DNA from: an uncultured Collinsella sp.
GTDB taxonomy: Bacteria > Actinomycetota > Coriobacteriia > Coriobacteriales > Coriobacteriaceae
Reading direction: 5' to 3'
Assembly (NCBI GenBank): GCA_900543615.1
Contig: UQSC01000037.1
Span: 1 to 16,315, forward strand
DNA: 16,315 bases
Shown here: in pieces, positions 1 to 7,803 of the stretch
How positions within the stretch are numbered: the first letter of the stretch is position 1
How the letters are laid out: every line of letters starts with the position of its first letter
The notes under the pieces: generated by a model
The model's input: the letters and a program-made list of their open reading frames with translations, nothing else
What the model was told of the DNA's origin: nothing
The model's database searches: none
Made by a program: the position numbers and the translations under genes

Positions 1-106
1 AAAGGGCGCTGACCTTCTGGTCGCGCCCTTGAAATTGAACGTCAGATTGCCGCTTGGGGCCGTTTGCAGCGTCGAGCCGTTACGCGGTTTGGTAAAACCG
101 CGTAAC
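1..106. repeat. Copy A of a composite palindromic repeat, cut by the left edge
   Basis: Bases 34-106 match 5428-5500 at about 67 of 73 positions. Each copy lies just downstream of a minus-strand gene: this one meets the stop codon of the gene at 106-2295, the other the stop of the regulator at 5501. The part next to the gene is a perfect hairpin (GTTACGCGGTTT at 79-90, loop GGTA, complement at 95-106) that can act in transcript 3' ends, although no T-run follows it on the minus strand. At 2-30 a second hairpin is built from AAGGGCGC, an inner GACC-TTCT-GGTC, and GCGCCCTT. In the other copy a different hairpin with a TTCG loop sits in the equivalent place. The outer part is beyond the window. 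Confidence 0.7.
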
Positions 107-2295
107 TAGATAAGTTTCGTGCTTTCAAGCTTTTCGATGATCCAGTCGTTGGCTTTGATGACCGGACGGCGGAAGACGACGCCCAGGGCCAGCGACGGAA
201 TCAGATAGCTCGCCAGAATGCCCAGCTCAACCCAGTACTCCATATGGTAGGCGCCAGCCATGGCGGCATGCATGGCGTTAATGCCATGGGTAAACGGCAG
301 GAACGGATAGATCGCCTGGAACACAGGGCCGGTCATCTCGATGGGGAACGTACCGCCCGAACCGCCGACCTGCATGACCAGCAGCACAACGGCCAAAGCC
401 TTGCCGATATCGCCAAACGACACCGTAAGCGTGTAGACGATATTGGAGAACACGAGACTCGCGACCCAGCCCGCCAGCACAAACTGCAGCGGGTCGTCGC
501 ACTGGATGCCAAAGAACAGGATGTCGCCCGCGCACACGAGCGTTGCCTGCAGCAGGGCCAGACCGCCAAAGAACAGGTAGCGGCCCAGGTAGATCTCGTG
601 CAAGCGCACGGGGATTAACTCATTGATGAGTTCGTCGTCAACCGACACCTTCATCATGGCCGCCAGCACGATCGAGCCGACCCAGAGCGACAGAATCGTG
701 TAGAACGGCGCCATGGCCGAACCGTAGTTGCGGATCGGATAGACCGGCTTGCGATCGAGCGCGACGGGGCCGGAAAGCGACACGGCCAGACCCTCGGGAT
801 CATTGCCGATCATCGTCTTGATCGTAGCGAGGTCATCCGACATCAAGGCGCCGTCGAGCTCGTCCTTAAACGCGCTGATCTTGTCCGACGCCTCGCCCAG
901 CTGATCAGAAGCCTTGTTGACCAGCTTTGCAGCTTTGGAGAGGCCCTTTGCCAGCGAACCGGATGCGTCGGTCAGGCCAGCAACAGCACTATCCAGATCG
1001 TTCGAAATACCGTTCAGCGAATCCAAAACGCCCGAGATGGTCTTCTTGAGCTCCTTTGCCTTGGCCGAAAACGTAGAGTCGTAGTCAGTCTTGGCGCCCG
1101 AGATACCAGCCTTGGCATCCGCGATTGCCTGATCGACCTCGGCACGCGACTTATTAACCTCTGCCATGCTGTCAGAGAGAGACTTCGCGGTGGCCGTCAA
1201 GTCCTTGGCGTTGTTGCGATACTCCACAGCAATCCTGCTCAGCGATGTTGCCACAGACTTGAGGCTGTCCTGGAGTTTTTCGTCAGTCACCTGATCGGCA
1301 AAGCTGCGGAGCTGGTCGGCCGTGGCGTCGATATCGTCGGCACGCGTGTTGAGCGCCGCCGCGGCATCGTTGAGCTGGGACACTGTAAGGTCGACATGTT
1401 GATTCGCGGCATCAAATGCCTTCGCAAGCTCGGCGGACACGTTGTCAAACGAGCCCGCGCTTCCGTCAATCGCGGCATTGATGGCGTCGTTGGCGTCCTT
1501 CAGCGCTTCCTTGGAATCGCTAATACCGCTCTTGACATGCTCCATCAGCTGCTTCGTTGACTCATCGACCGTGCCCGTCTGCTTGAGCATGCCGCTCGCC
1601 GACGTCAGCGAATCGGACGTGGAGCTCAAAATGCCCGCCAGCGACGAAGCATTTGCCCGAACGTCTCGCAGGTCCTCAATCGAATCGCCGAGCGTCGAGG
1701 ACAGGTTGGCGATAAAGTTACCCACCTGGTCGGTGCTCATGTAATCGAGCAGGCTGGACACCGTCTTAAGACCGATCGTCGTAATGGTCTCGGTAAAAGT
1801 TTTGTTAACCTGGCTCTGGACGGCGCTCGAACCCTTCTCGGTCACGATCTGCGCAATGGCGTTGGCCTTCTGATTCTCGTAGAACTCGATATCGGCATGC
1901 TTCACGTCGGTCGAGAAAAGCGTCATCATGTCAGCGCTAAACGTTTTGGGGATAACGACGGCAGCATAGTACGCGCCCGACTTAACGCCCTCGATAGCCT
2001 TTTCGCGATTGTTGAGCACAACCCAATCGAAGCTCTCGTTGCCGCGTAGGGTGGCGGTCACGTTTTCGCCCACGTTAACCTCGACGGGGATCAAATCGCT
2101 CTCGTAACCCTCATCGGTGTTGACCACGGCGATCTTAAGATTGCCGGTGTTGCCGTACGGATCCCAGCTGCCGGCGATGTTAAACCACGCGTACAGACAC
2201 GGTACGATAATGAGGCCCATCACGACAACCAAGCCGATTACGGAGCGAGACACGTTTTGGACATCGCGCTTAAACAGATGCAGGATGTTCTTCAT
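106..2295 (-). CDS. YhgE/Pip family membrane protein (shorter of two tandem copies)
   Basis: A 729-residue protein of the YhgE/Pip family, related to the Lactococcus phage infection protein and to EsaA of type VII secretion loci. One N-terminal membrane helix (about residues 17-40) is followed by the family signature WDPYGNT and a conserved stretch with YYAAVVIPK. A long region of about 350 residues, rich in Ala, Ser, Asp and Leu and probably coiled coil outside the membrane, comes next. An ABC-2-type block of about five helices fills the last 200 residues (PFYTILSLWVG, GGTFPIEM, PFTHGINAM). The start codon directly follows the TAA of the upstream gene, and a strong Shine-Dalgarno, GGAGGTGAGG (2301-2310), lies inside that gene's end, so the two are almost certainly co-translated. 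The substrate or partner is unknown; members have been proposed as exporters or surface proteins. The family call is firm, the role is not. Confidence 0.9.
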   Translation of the reverse strand: MKNILHLFKRDVQNVSRSVIGLVVVMGLIIVPCLYAWFNIAGSWDPYGNTGNLKIAVVNTDEGYESDLIPVEVNVGENVTATLRGNESFDWVVLNNREKAIEGVKSGAYYAAVVIPKTFSADMMTLFSTDVKHADIEFYENQKANAIAQIVTEKGSSAVQSQVNKTFTETITTIGLKTVSSLLDYMSTDQVGNFIANLSSTLGDSIEDLRDVRANASSLAGILSSTSDSLTSASGMLKQTGTVDESTKQLMEHVKSGISDSKEALKDANDAINAAIDGSAGSFDNVSAELAKAFDAANQHVDLTVSQLNDAAAALNTRADDIDATADQLRSFADQVTDEKLQDSLKSVATSLSRIAVEYRNNAKDLTATAKSLSDSMAEVNKSRAEVDQAIADAKAGISGAKTDYDSTFSAKAKELKKTISGVLDSLNGISNDLDSAVAGLTDASGSLAKGLSKAAKLVNKASDQLGEASDKISAFKDELDGALMSDDLATIKTMIGNDPEGLAVSLSGPVALDRKPVYPIRNYGSAMAPFYTILSLWVGSIVLAAMMKVSVDDELINELIPVRLHEIYLGRYLFFGGLALLQATLVCAGDILFFGIQCDDPLQFVLAGWVASLVFSNIVYTLTVSFGDIGKALAVVLLVMQVGGSGGTFPIEMTGPVFQAIYPFLPFTHGINAMHAAMAGAYHMEYWVELGILASYLIPSLALGVVFRRPVIKANDWIIEKLESTKLI

Positions 2296-5112
2296 TTATG
2301 CCTCACCTCCTTTGGAGTGCTTGCCAAGCGCGGTGGTATCTCCATCATTTGTGGCTGTGCTGTCGCTGCCCTGAGATTTATGGTGCGAGCCGATATGCGG
2401 CAAGCGGCCCGTGGACTGATCGCCGCCCTTGGCACCACGCTCGCTGGCGTTGAGGCCAAACATGTGGCGGGCGGCAGGAATGGCGGCCGTGTGTTCGCGC
2501 ATCTCGCGACGCAGGTCCTCATCCGAAAGCGCCGAGATGCGCATCTGGGTATTGAGGCTCGCTCGGATATATTCGATATTGATAAGCCAGCCGCAGATGG
2601 CAATAACCGAGATGATCCAAATGACAAGCAGGATGATCTTGCCGTTATTGTCGATATCGAGAACCGTCGACAGGACAAAGAGCAGGACCTGAACGCCCAC
2701 CACGGCGGCAAAACCGCCCTTGATGTAGTACGGGTAGCGATGTTCAAAGGCGACCGCATGATCGAGCAGTTCGCGACGGTACGAATCGGAATCGAGCATG
2801 ACGCGCATGGCCGTGCGCAGCGAGTAGCGCTGGCGCGGCAGGTCGTTGGACTCGCAAATCATCATACCGGTCGTGGAGAGCTGTTTATCAAAGAGCAGGT
2901 TAAGGTTGAGCAGCAGCGGACGCAGCTGCAGGCCGATAAAGAGCGCCACGATCAAGAACACGCCCAGAATGCACAGGTTAAACAGGTAGTTGAACGAATA
3001 CATGCCGCCGACCGTCTCGCGCAGCAGATTGATGCCGTAGGTAAAGGGCAGCAACGGGTGCAGCCACTGGAAGAAGCCGGGCATCATCTCGATGGGGTAC
3101 ATGCCCGACGAACCCGGGATCTGCACGATGACGAGAATGACGCCGATAGCCTTGCCGATATGCTTAAACGTGGTGGACAGCGCATAGATGATATTGACGT
3201 AGGTGAACGAAATGGCGATGCCGCCCAGCACGAACAGCAGCGGGCTGACGCACTGCACGCCAATCACCAGATCGCCTACCGTAACGATGATGGCCTGCAA
3301 CGCGCCCAGGATCACCAGTAGCAACCAGCGGCCAAAGTAACCCTGACGCGCGGTAAAGCTGCCGATGCCTTCTCGGTCGACCTCGAGCTTGTAGATGGCG
3401 ATAAGCACGTAGCCGCCCACCCAAAGCGCCAGATTGGTGTAGAAGGGAGCGATGCCCGAGCCAAAGCTCTTGACCGGATAGATTGACTTGGACGTCAACT
3501 CAACCGGAGACGCCATGAAATCTGCCACGTCATTGACATCGACGCCCATCAGATCGGCCAGCTCGCCCATGGACTCGGAGGTCTGCAGCGCCGCGATGTC
3601 ATTGGCGGCGGTTGCAAGCTTTTCCTGGACCTTGGCAAGCGAGGAATCGGTCTGGGACAGCGTGGTCTTGGCCTGGCCGAGCGTAGCGCTAAGCTGCGCC
3701 AACGTGCCGCGCGCATTTGCAAGTGTAGGTGTCATACCCGAGACGATACCGGTCAGGTCGCCCGAAACGGCAGCAAAAGAGTCGAGCGCGCTCGAGGCCT
3801 TCGGCAGCGCGTTTTGGCCCAAGTCCGTCTGGGCTTGGCCAAGGTTGGTCGCACCGGTATGAATTGCGTTATTGATAGCGTCACTGGCACCCGAAACAGC
3901 CGCTGCGTCATTCGCCATGGCGCTCGACTGCGCGGACAGACCGTCCTTGATGCTCTGAAGCTTTTCATTCTGCTCTCGAAGCAAATCGATGGTCGATACA
4001 ATGCGCGCGTCAATTTCCTCGGAACCTGTCGACGTGTCATTGGCGAGAATCTCCAAGTGCCCGATAACGGCCTTATTGTGGTCGATCGTCGCTTGAAGAG
4101 ACTCGAGCGAGTTGTCGATACGGGTGGTCGTAGATGTGACCGCGCCCGTCAGCTTGCCGATGGCAGCGTTCGCAGAGGCCGACGTCTTGGTGAGCGCAAG
4201 GCTGCCTTCCGAGAGCGCCTTGGAGAGCGAGGTGATGGAGTTGCCCGCCGTGGTGCGAGCTTCGCTCAGCAGGTCGTTGCCCTGGGAGATCGCCTGCGTC
4301 AGCGACGGTGCCTGGCCTTGCAAGCCGGCAAGTGCCGCATCAGCCGAGGCGATAGCGCCACTCGTCTTATCGATGGCGGCATTCATATCGCCAATCGAAT
4401 CGCGCACCTCGCCCAAGGTGTCGGACGCCTCGGACACCGAACTTGCCAGTGAGTCCTGAGTCTGGGTTGCCTTGTCCTTTAAATCGACACCGGCATCCTT
4501 GGCGATACCGGCAACAGTCTTGCCTACCGTAGAGACAAATTCCGAGTTGATCTGCTCCTCGATGGTGTTTGCACCGGTATCGGTAACCTTGGGCGCAATG
4601 GCGCTCTTCTTCTCATTGACGTAGTACGTGAGCTTGGGCTGATGGTAGTTGCCGTCGAGCATCGAAACCAGGTTATCCGAGAAGTTCTTGGGAATCACGA
4701 TAGCGGCATAGTACTCGCCGCTCTCGACGCCCTCCTTGGCATCGGACGCCGAATCGACGAAGGTCCAGCCCAGCTGATCGTTCTCCTTGAGCTGATCGAC
4801 AACCTGGTCGCCCGCGTTGAGCTCGCCCACCAAGTCGTTTTGGGTGCCCCGATCGTTGTTGGCGATGGCAATCTTGATACCCTGGGTGTTTCCGTACGGA
4901 TCCCAGTTGGCCACGATGTTGTACCAGGCATACAGCGAGGGAATAACGCACACGCCAAGGGTAACCACCAAGGCGACGGGGTTCACAAGCAGTCGCTTAA
5001 TGTCGCGCTTAAATATCGCAAAGGACACCTTTGCATTGGATAGTTTGCTGCCGAGACTCACGCTTGGACCATCCATCCTGTCGTTAAATCGAATCGTACT
5101 ATCGACAACCAT
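2296..5112 (-). CDS. YhgE/Pip family membrane protein (longer of two tandem copies)
   Basis: A second YhgE/Pip protein of about 938 residues, first gene of the pair. The order is: N-terminal helix (VALVVTLGVCVIPSLYAWY), WDPYGNT, the EYYAAIVIPKNF block, a long Ala/Ser/Asp/Gln-rich helical region of about 350-400 residues, and an ABC-2-like C-terminal block (PFYTNLALWVGG, GSSGMYPIEMM, LPFTYGINLL). Unlike its neighbour it carries about 200 extra C-terminal residues with two further helices (near residues 800-820 and 826-845) and a hydrophilic tail rich in Gly, Ser, His and Lys. Three starts are possible: TTG at 5145, ATG at 5112 and ATG at 5076. None has a clear Shine-Dalgarno; I chose ATG 5112 because it keeps a basic segment ahead of the first helix. 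A hydrophilic N-terminus of about 40 residues before helix one is longer than in its neighbour. Function unknown; probably acts with the downstream paralogue. Confidence 0.87.
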   Translation of the reverse strand: MVVDSTIRFNDRMDGPSVSLGSKLSNAKVSFAIFKRDIKRLLVNPVALVVTLGVCVIPSLYAWYNIVANWDPYGNTQGIKIAIANNDRGTQNDLVGELNAGDQVVDQLKENDQLGWTFVDSASDAKEGVESGEYYAAIVIPKNFSDNLVSMLDGNYHQPKLTYYVNEKKSAIAPKVTDTGANTIEEQINSEFVSTVGKTVAGIAKDAGVDLKDKATQTQDSLASSVSEASDTLGEVRDSIGDMNAAIDKTSGAIASADAALAGLQGQAPSLTQAISQGNDLLSEARTTAGNSITSLSKALSEGSLALTKTSASANAAIGKLTGAVTSTTTRIDNSLESLQATIDHNKAVIGHLEILANDTSTGSEEIDARIVSTIDLLREQNEKLQSIKDGLSAQSSAMANDAAAVSGASDAINNAIHTGATNLGQAQTDLGQNALPKASSALDSFAAVSGDLTGIVSGMTPTLANARGTLAQLSATLGQAKTTLSQTDSSLAKVQEKLATAANDIAALQTSESMGELADLMGVDVNDVADFMASPVELTSKSIYPVKSFGSGIAPFYTNLALWVGGYVLIAIYKLEVDREGIGSFTARQGYFGRWLLLVILGALQAIIVTVGDLVIGVQCVSPLLFVLGGIAISFTYVNIIYALSTTFKHIGKAIGVILVIVQIPGSSGMYPIEMMPGFFQWLHPLLPFTYGINLLRETVGGMYSFNYLFNLCILGVFLIVALFIGLQLRPLLLNLNLLFDKQLSTTGMMICESNDLPRQRYSLRTAMRVMLDSDSYRRELLDHAVAFEHRYPYYIKGGFAAVVGVQVLLFVLSTVLDIDNNGKIILLVIWIISVIAICGWLINIEYIRASLNTQMRISALSDEDLRREMREHTAAIPAARHMFGLNASERGAKGGDQSTGRLPHIGSHHKSQGSDSTATNDGDTTALGKHSKGGEA

Positions 5113-5168
5113 TGTACGTAGGCGCTTTAGCGTCTCAGAGCACAATGGTATTGAGTTTTGCGGGTAGC

Positions 5169-5207
5169 AATATACTACGAAGACAAATTAACGTACAGTT
5201 GTACAGT
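5169..5207 (-). promoter_or_regulatory. Candidate promoter and operator of the yhgE/pip pair
   Basis: On the minus strand TATATT (5169-5174) could be a -10 box about 55 bases before the ATG at 5112. The expected -35 position holds no TTGACA-like box but a repeated element: GTACAGT occurs twice 8 bases apart (5193-5199 and 5201-5207), and GTACA-GT-TGTAC (5193-5204) is an inverted repeat. This would suit a small dimeric repressor covering the -35 region. No regulator gene lies next to it. Read from sequence only. Confidence 0.35.
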
Positions 5208-5262
5208 ATCTTAAATTTCAGCAGGTCACAAAACCACAACCCGCACAAATTAGCAATTCAAA

Positions 5263-5318
5263 TAGTCATCGGGGACGTTCTTAAACGACTAGTCAAACAA
5301 AAACGTCCCCAATGACTA
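5263..5318. repeat. Head-to-head pair of 13-nt-loop hairpin repeats (GGGGACGTTC type)
   Basis: Two 27-base units face each other around ACTAGT. The plus-strand unit is AGTCATC, 13-nt loop GGGGACGTTCTTA (5271-5283), AACGACT. The minus-strand unit is AGTCATT, loop GGGGACGTTTTTG (5298-5310), TTTGACT. The same units recur at 13761-13887. The arms are imperfect here, so this pair looks older than the one at 13788-13841. Its position well away from any stop codon and the lack of a T-run argue against a simple terminator. Confidence 0.75.
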
Positions 5319-5336
5319 CTTAGGACCACGAAAGCG

Positions 5337-5500
5337 TCGCTGGTTGAGCATAAGTCAGCGAAAACGCCCCTAAGCGAGCAAGGTGACGTGAAAGAGGAGG
5401 GAAGCGTACTTCGGTACGCGACCGACGATTGAACGTCAGATTGCCGCTTAGGGGCGTTTGCAGCGTCGGCCCGTTACGCGGTTTGGCAAAACCACGTAAC
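5337..5500. repeat. Copy B of the composite palindromic repeat, nested hairpins
   Basis: A structured block of about 165 bases lies between the hairpin pair and the stop of the regulator gene. A perfect 15-bp inverted repeat, AAACGCCCCTAAGCG (5362-5376) and its complement (5445-5459), encloses a perfect 6-bp hairpin with a TTCG tetraloop (GCGTAC-TTCG-GTACGC, 5404-5419). An outer small hairpin pairs TCGCTG (5337-5342) with CAGCGA (5356-5361). The right third (5428-5500) matches 34-106 at about 92 percent. The regular nesting suggests a mobile palindromic element or a structured RNA; no protein is encoded. Confidence 0.65.
5473..5500 (-). terminator. Hairpin abutting the stop codon of the GntR1 gene
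   Basis: A 12-bp stem with one mismatch (5473-5484 with 5489-5500, loop GGCA) touches the TAA at 5501-5503. It is the inner part of the composite repeat and has an almost identical counterpart at the stop of the gene ending at 106. It lacks a T-run on the minus strand, so it may stabilise the mRNA end or impede elongation and is not a classic intrinsic terminator. Confidence 0.45.
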
Positions 5501-6220
5501 TTACATGACCATAACGTAGCGCGATCCCACGTAGTACTGCTTACCCATCAGGACCGGCTCGCCATTGGGGCCGATAAAGCCGGCACGCAGGTTGAGCAGT
5601 GGATCGTGCGGAGCGATGCCCAGCTCGGCCGCCTGCTCGGTATTGGCACGAACGGCCTCGACCGTGCGGTAGCCAACCGAGACAATCGGCGTTCCGCCAA
5701 CACGCTCGACCTCGGAAAAAATCGACTTGTCCTCAAGATCGGCCGTCAGCAGCTCACGGTAGGCGTCAAACGGCACAAAGATGTTCTCCTCAAAAATGGG
5801 CTCGCCGTCGGCCGTACGCACGCGCTTAATATGCAGCAGCAGCGCGTCCTTCTGCAGGCCAAAGAACTCCATCTCGTTTTGACGTGCCGGCACAATCTGG
5901 CGATCGACCACATGCGCGCCCGCCTTCATGTCATTATCGGCACACAGCGCGGTAAACGTCTGCAGCGTCGAAGCGTGGAACTGGCGGTTGATGTGCGGCG
6001 TGGAGACAAAGGTGCCACGGCCCTGCTGCTTAACCAGGTAGCCATCGGAGCACAGCTCCTCGACGGCGCGGCGCACCGTAATGCGGCTCACGTCGTACTG
6101 CTCGGCTAGCTCAAGCTCGGACGGAATACGCTCCTTGGGTGCATAAACACCTTTCTCGATCGCGTCCTTGATTTCGTCATAAATCTGCTGGTAAAGCGGT
6201 GCATTTTTGGGCGTAGGCAT
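5501..6220 (-). CDS. GntR family regulator, HutC/UTRA subfamily (GntR1)
   Basis: A 239-residue transcription factor with the usual HutC layout. A winged helix-turn-helix spans about residues 8-72 (APLYQQIYDEIKDAI, IPSELELAEQYDVSRITVRRA, QGRGTFV) and a UTRA effector-binding domain runs from about residue 95 to the end. UTRA domains sense small metabolites, often sugar phosphates or amines, which relieve repression. The ATG at 6218-6220 follows a weak GAGTGA. The gene is alone between two repeat-bearing gaps. An inverted repeat at 6251-6276 upstream is a natural autoregulatory site, and part of it recurs at the DMT promoter (13688-13701) and, more loosely, at the PTS promoter. I infer that this protein controls the PTS/deglycase locus. 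The effector is unknown; a glycated amino acid phosphate is a fair guess. Confidence 0.92.
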   Translation of the reverse strand: MPTPKNAPLYQQIYDEIKDAIEKGVYAPKERIPSELELAEQYDVSRITVRRAVEELCSDGYLVKQQGRGTFVSTPHINRQFHASTLQTFTALCADNDMKAGAHVVDRQIVPARQNEMEFFGLQKDALLLHIKRVRTADGEPIFEENIFVPFDAYRELLTADLEDKSIFSEVERVGGTPIVSVGYRTVEAVRANTEQAAELGIAPHDPLLNLRAGFIGPNGEPVLMGKQYYVGSRYVMVM

Positions 6221-6250
6221 ATCTAATCACTCTTATTGGAATATCGAAAT

Positions 6251-6276
6251 AACTAATACGTATATAACGTCTAGTT
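6251..6276. promoter_or_regulatory. Candidate GntR1 operator upstream of its own gene
   Basis: A 26-base inverted repeat, AACTA-N5-TATATA-N5-TAGTT, centred about 44 bases before the start codon. Within it GTATATAACGTCTA (6260-6273) matches 13 of 14 bases of the minus strand at 13688-13701 in front of the DMT transporter gene. HutC-type regulators usually bind GT/TA/AC-rich palindromes of this general kind, so autoregulation is likely. Not tested. Confidence 0.5.
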
Positions 6277-6312
6277 TCATGTTACCTCATATTGGTAAAA
6301 CGATACACCCTC

Positions 6313-6356
6313 CCTACCAAAAAGCGACAGCTTCATTTTGGTAGGTTTTATCTGGG
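6313..6356. repeat. 13-nt-loop hairpin repeat, GACAG type (copy a)
   Basis: A perfect 10-bp stem, CCTACCAAAA (6313-6322) with TTTTGGTAGG (6336-6345), encloses the 13-nt loop AGCGACAGCTTCA and is followed by TTTTATCTGGG. The copy at 8449-8492 has the same stem with one change, a similar loop and the same trailing bases. The T-rich tail points to the plus strand, where no gene ends, so it is unlikely to be kept as a terminator. Confidence 0.75.
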
Positions 6357-6363
6357 TAAACGA

Positions 6364-6399
6364 GAGCCTCCCGAAAGCAGCGAGGCTTTCGGGAGGCTC
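6364..6399. terminator. Strong hairpin downstream of the YitT gene
   Basis: A perfect 15-bp stem, GAGCCTCCCGAAAGC (6364-6378) with its complement (6385-6399), and a 6-nt loop lie 42 bases past the TAG-side end of the minus-strand gene at 6441. The stem is very stable, but only a short TCTCGTTT follows on the minus strand, so termination may be partial. It probably separates the YitT transcript from the upstream region of gntR1. Confidence 0.65.
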
Positions 6400-6440
6400 A
6401 AGCGGACAGGATTGCGCCAGGCCGGCAAAATGCCAAAACC

Positions 6441-7448
6441 CTACTTGCCGTCGTCCTGCTGCAGGCTATCCTGCTCGCTGAGGCGCGCCTGCCTGCTGGC
6501 CATGCGTGCGGGCTTGTCGGGATCGGGAACGGCCGTGGGCATGGGCTCGTCGACATGACCGCCCCACCAGCCGCCCACAAAGTTGAGCGTGTGGAACACG
6601 TTGATCACGGCGCCGGGATCAATGTCGCACACCAGCTTGATAATGTCCTGGCTCTCGTAGGTCGATACAACGGCGTGCAGCAGGTACATCTTCTCGCGGC
6701 TGTATCCGCCAATGACCTCGGCGCAGCTAATGCCGTGCTGAAAATGGTCAACATAGGCGGTCATGACCTCGTCCGCCTTGCGCGTCGTGATCTGCAGCGT
6801 CACGCGGTCGTAGCGACGATAGAAGCTGTCGATGGTCTTGGTCGAAATAAACTGGAACACGATGGAATACGCCGCCTTGTCCCAGCCAAACATAAAGCCA
6901 AAAATCGCCAGGATAAAGCAGTTGAAACCAAAGATGACGCCCCAGATGGTCTTGCCCGTGTGGTTGGAGACCCACAGCGCGATAAAGTCGGTGCCGCCGG
7001 TGGATGCGCCGGACTTAAGCGCGATGGCAGCGCCCAGACCCGAGACCACGCCGCCAAAAATGATGAGCATGATCTTGTCGCCCAAAAACGGCGCGAAGTG
7101 AAAGACGTTGAGGAACAGCGACGAGAGAACGACCTGCATCATCGAGAAGATGACGAAGCGCTTGCTAATGCCGCTCCAGCATAGGAGCGCCACGGGGATG
7201 TTGAGCGCGAGCATACCGAGCGAGATGTCGATGTGAACGCCGCCGAGCGAGGTAACGCGATCGAGCAGGACCGCGACGCCGGTGAGGCCGCTCGGAAGCA
7301 GGTCGGCGGGCTGAATGAATGCCTGGATCAGAAATGTCTGGAGAACGGCGGAAATTGTGACCGCCACTGCAGTAATGGCGCGGCGGACGATGGTGAGACG
7401 GCCGAGCACGAGCACTCGGTCCGTGAGCTGATCGATGGCGTTCGCCAC
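6441..7448 (-). CDS. YitT family membrane protein with C-terminal DUF2179 domain
   Basis: A 335-residue protein of the YitT/DUF2179 family. About five to six membrane helices lie in residues 20-200, including the family glycine-rich pieces QPADLLPSGLTGVAVLL and SGLGAAIALKSGASTGGTD. The soluble DUF2179 domain (about residues 215-295, with VTLQITTRKADEV and VVSTYESQDIIKLVCDIDPGAVINV) resembles small-ligand sensor domains. A polar, Asp/Arg/Gln-rich tail of about 35 residues ends the protein and looks family-atypical. The start is GTG (7446-7448), 7-8 bases after GGGAG. A possible -10, TACAAT on the minus strand, lies at 7494-7499. The transported substrate of this family is not settled. It stands as its own unit with a strong hairpin behind it. 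Confidence 0.9.
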   Translation of the reverse strand: MANAIDQLTDRVLVLGRLTIVRRAITAVAVTISAVLQTFLIQAFIQPADLLPSGLTGVAVLLDRVTSLGGVHIDISLGMLALNIPVALLCWSGISKRFVIFSMMQVVLSSLFLNVFHFAPFLGDKIMLIIFGGVVSGLGAAIALKSGASTGGTDFIALWVSNHTGKTIWGVIFGFNCFILAIFGFMFGWDKAAYSIVFQFISTKTIDSFYRRYDRVTLQITTRKADEVMTAYVDHFQHGISCAEVIGGYSREKMYLLHAVVSTYESQDIIKLVCDIDPGAVINVFHTLNFVGGWWGGHVDEPMPTAVPDPDKPARMASRQARLSEQDSLQQDDGK

Positions 7449-7587
7449 GTAGGCTCCCTTCGAAGACAGATGTGGTTGTGGGGCATGCCCGCGATTGTAG
7501 CATGGAGCGTACGGGGGCGCTTCAATTCACCCTCCCTCGACAACCAAAGCGGGACCAGCAACCCCCACGACCGAAGGCCCAAATTAC

Positions 7588-7706
7588 AAGTGAGTAGACT
7601 TTTTACGATCTGCCGAGCACACCCAAAACCGCCACCCCTGTGACCTGCGGTTTTACAAAGGAAGATTTGCATTGTGCTCGGCCTGCGCCAAAAAGTCTAC
7701 TCACTT
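7588..7706. repeat. 119-bp element with three nested inverted repeats
   Basis: This fills the middle of the 355-base gap at 7449-7803. Perfect 17-bp terminal arms, AAGTGAGTAGACTTTTT (7588-7604) and its complement (7690-7706), enclose a perfect 10-bp pair, GCCGAGCACA (7612-7621) with TGTGCTCGGC (7673-7682). Inside those an 8-bp pair joins AAAACCGC (7625-7632) and GCGGTTTT (7647-7654). No open reading frame of note lies inside. It looks like a small non-autonomous mobile element or a structured RNA. The rest of the gap holds only the probable promoter of the YitT gene and a T-rich stretch after the HAD gene. Confidence 0.75.
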
Positions 7707-7803
7707 AGCCCGAATCGAAGCCAAACGGATCAAAATCGAAACCAAATTGAGCCAGTCCACCGCAAAAAACGTTTGAACCCGTGCTTCTCGCGGCGGATTG
7801 ACA

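Noticed and set aside
2257..3321. Plus-strand open frame of 354 codons within the yhgE/pip genes
   Set aside because: It lies opposite conserved membrane segments of a real gene, and its translation is rich in His, Gln, Arg and Asp with no recognisable domain.
6313..6356. Intrinsic terminator on the plus strand
   Set aside because: Stem plus TTTTAT looks right, but no plus-strand gene ends here or at the sister copy at 8449; a repeat family explains both better.
7757..7803. CCACCGCAAA (7757-7766) as another member of the hairpin family or a terminator of the HAD gene
   Set aside because: The 10-mer equals one arm of the hairpin at 15931, but no 13-nt loop or partner arm follows. A weak 7-bp pairing with GCGGCGG has a T-run in the loop and not after the stem.
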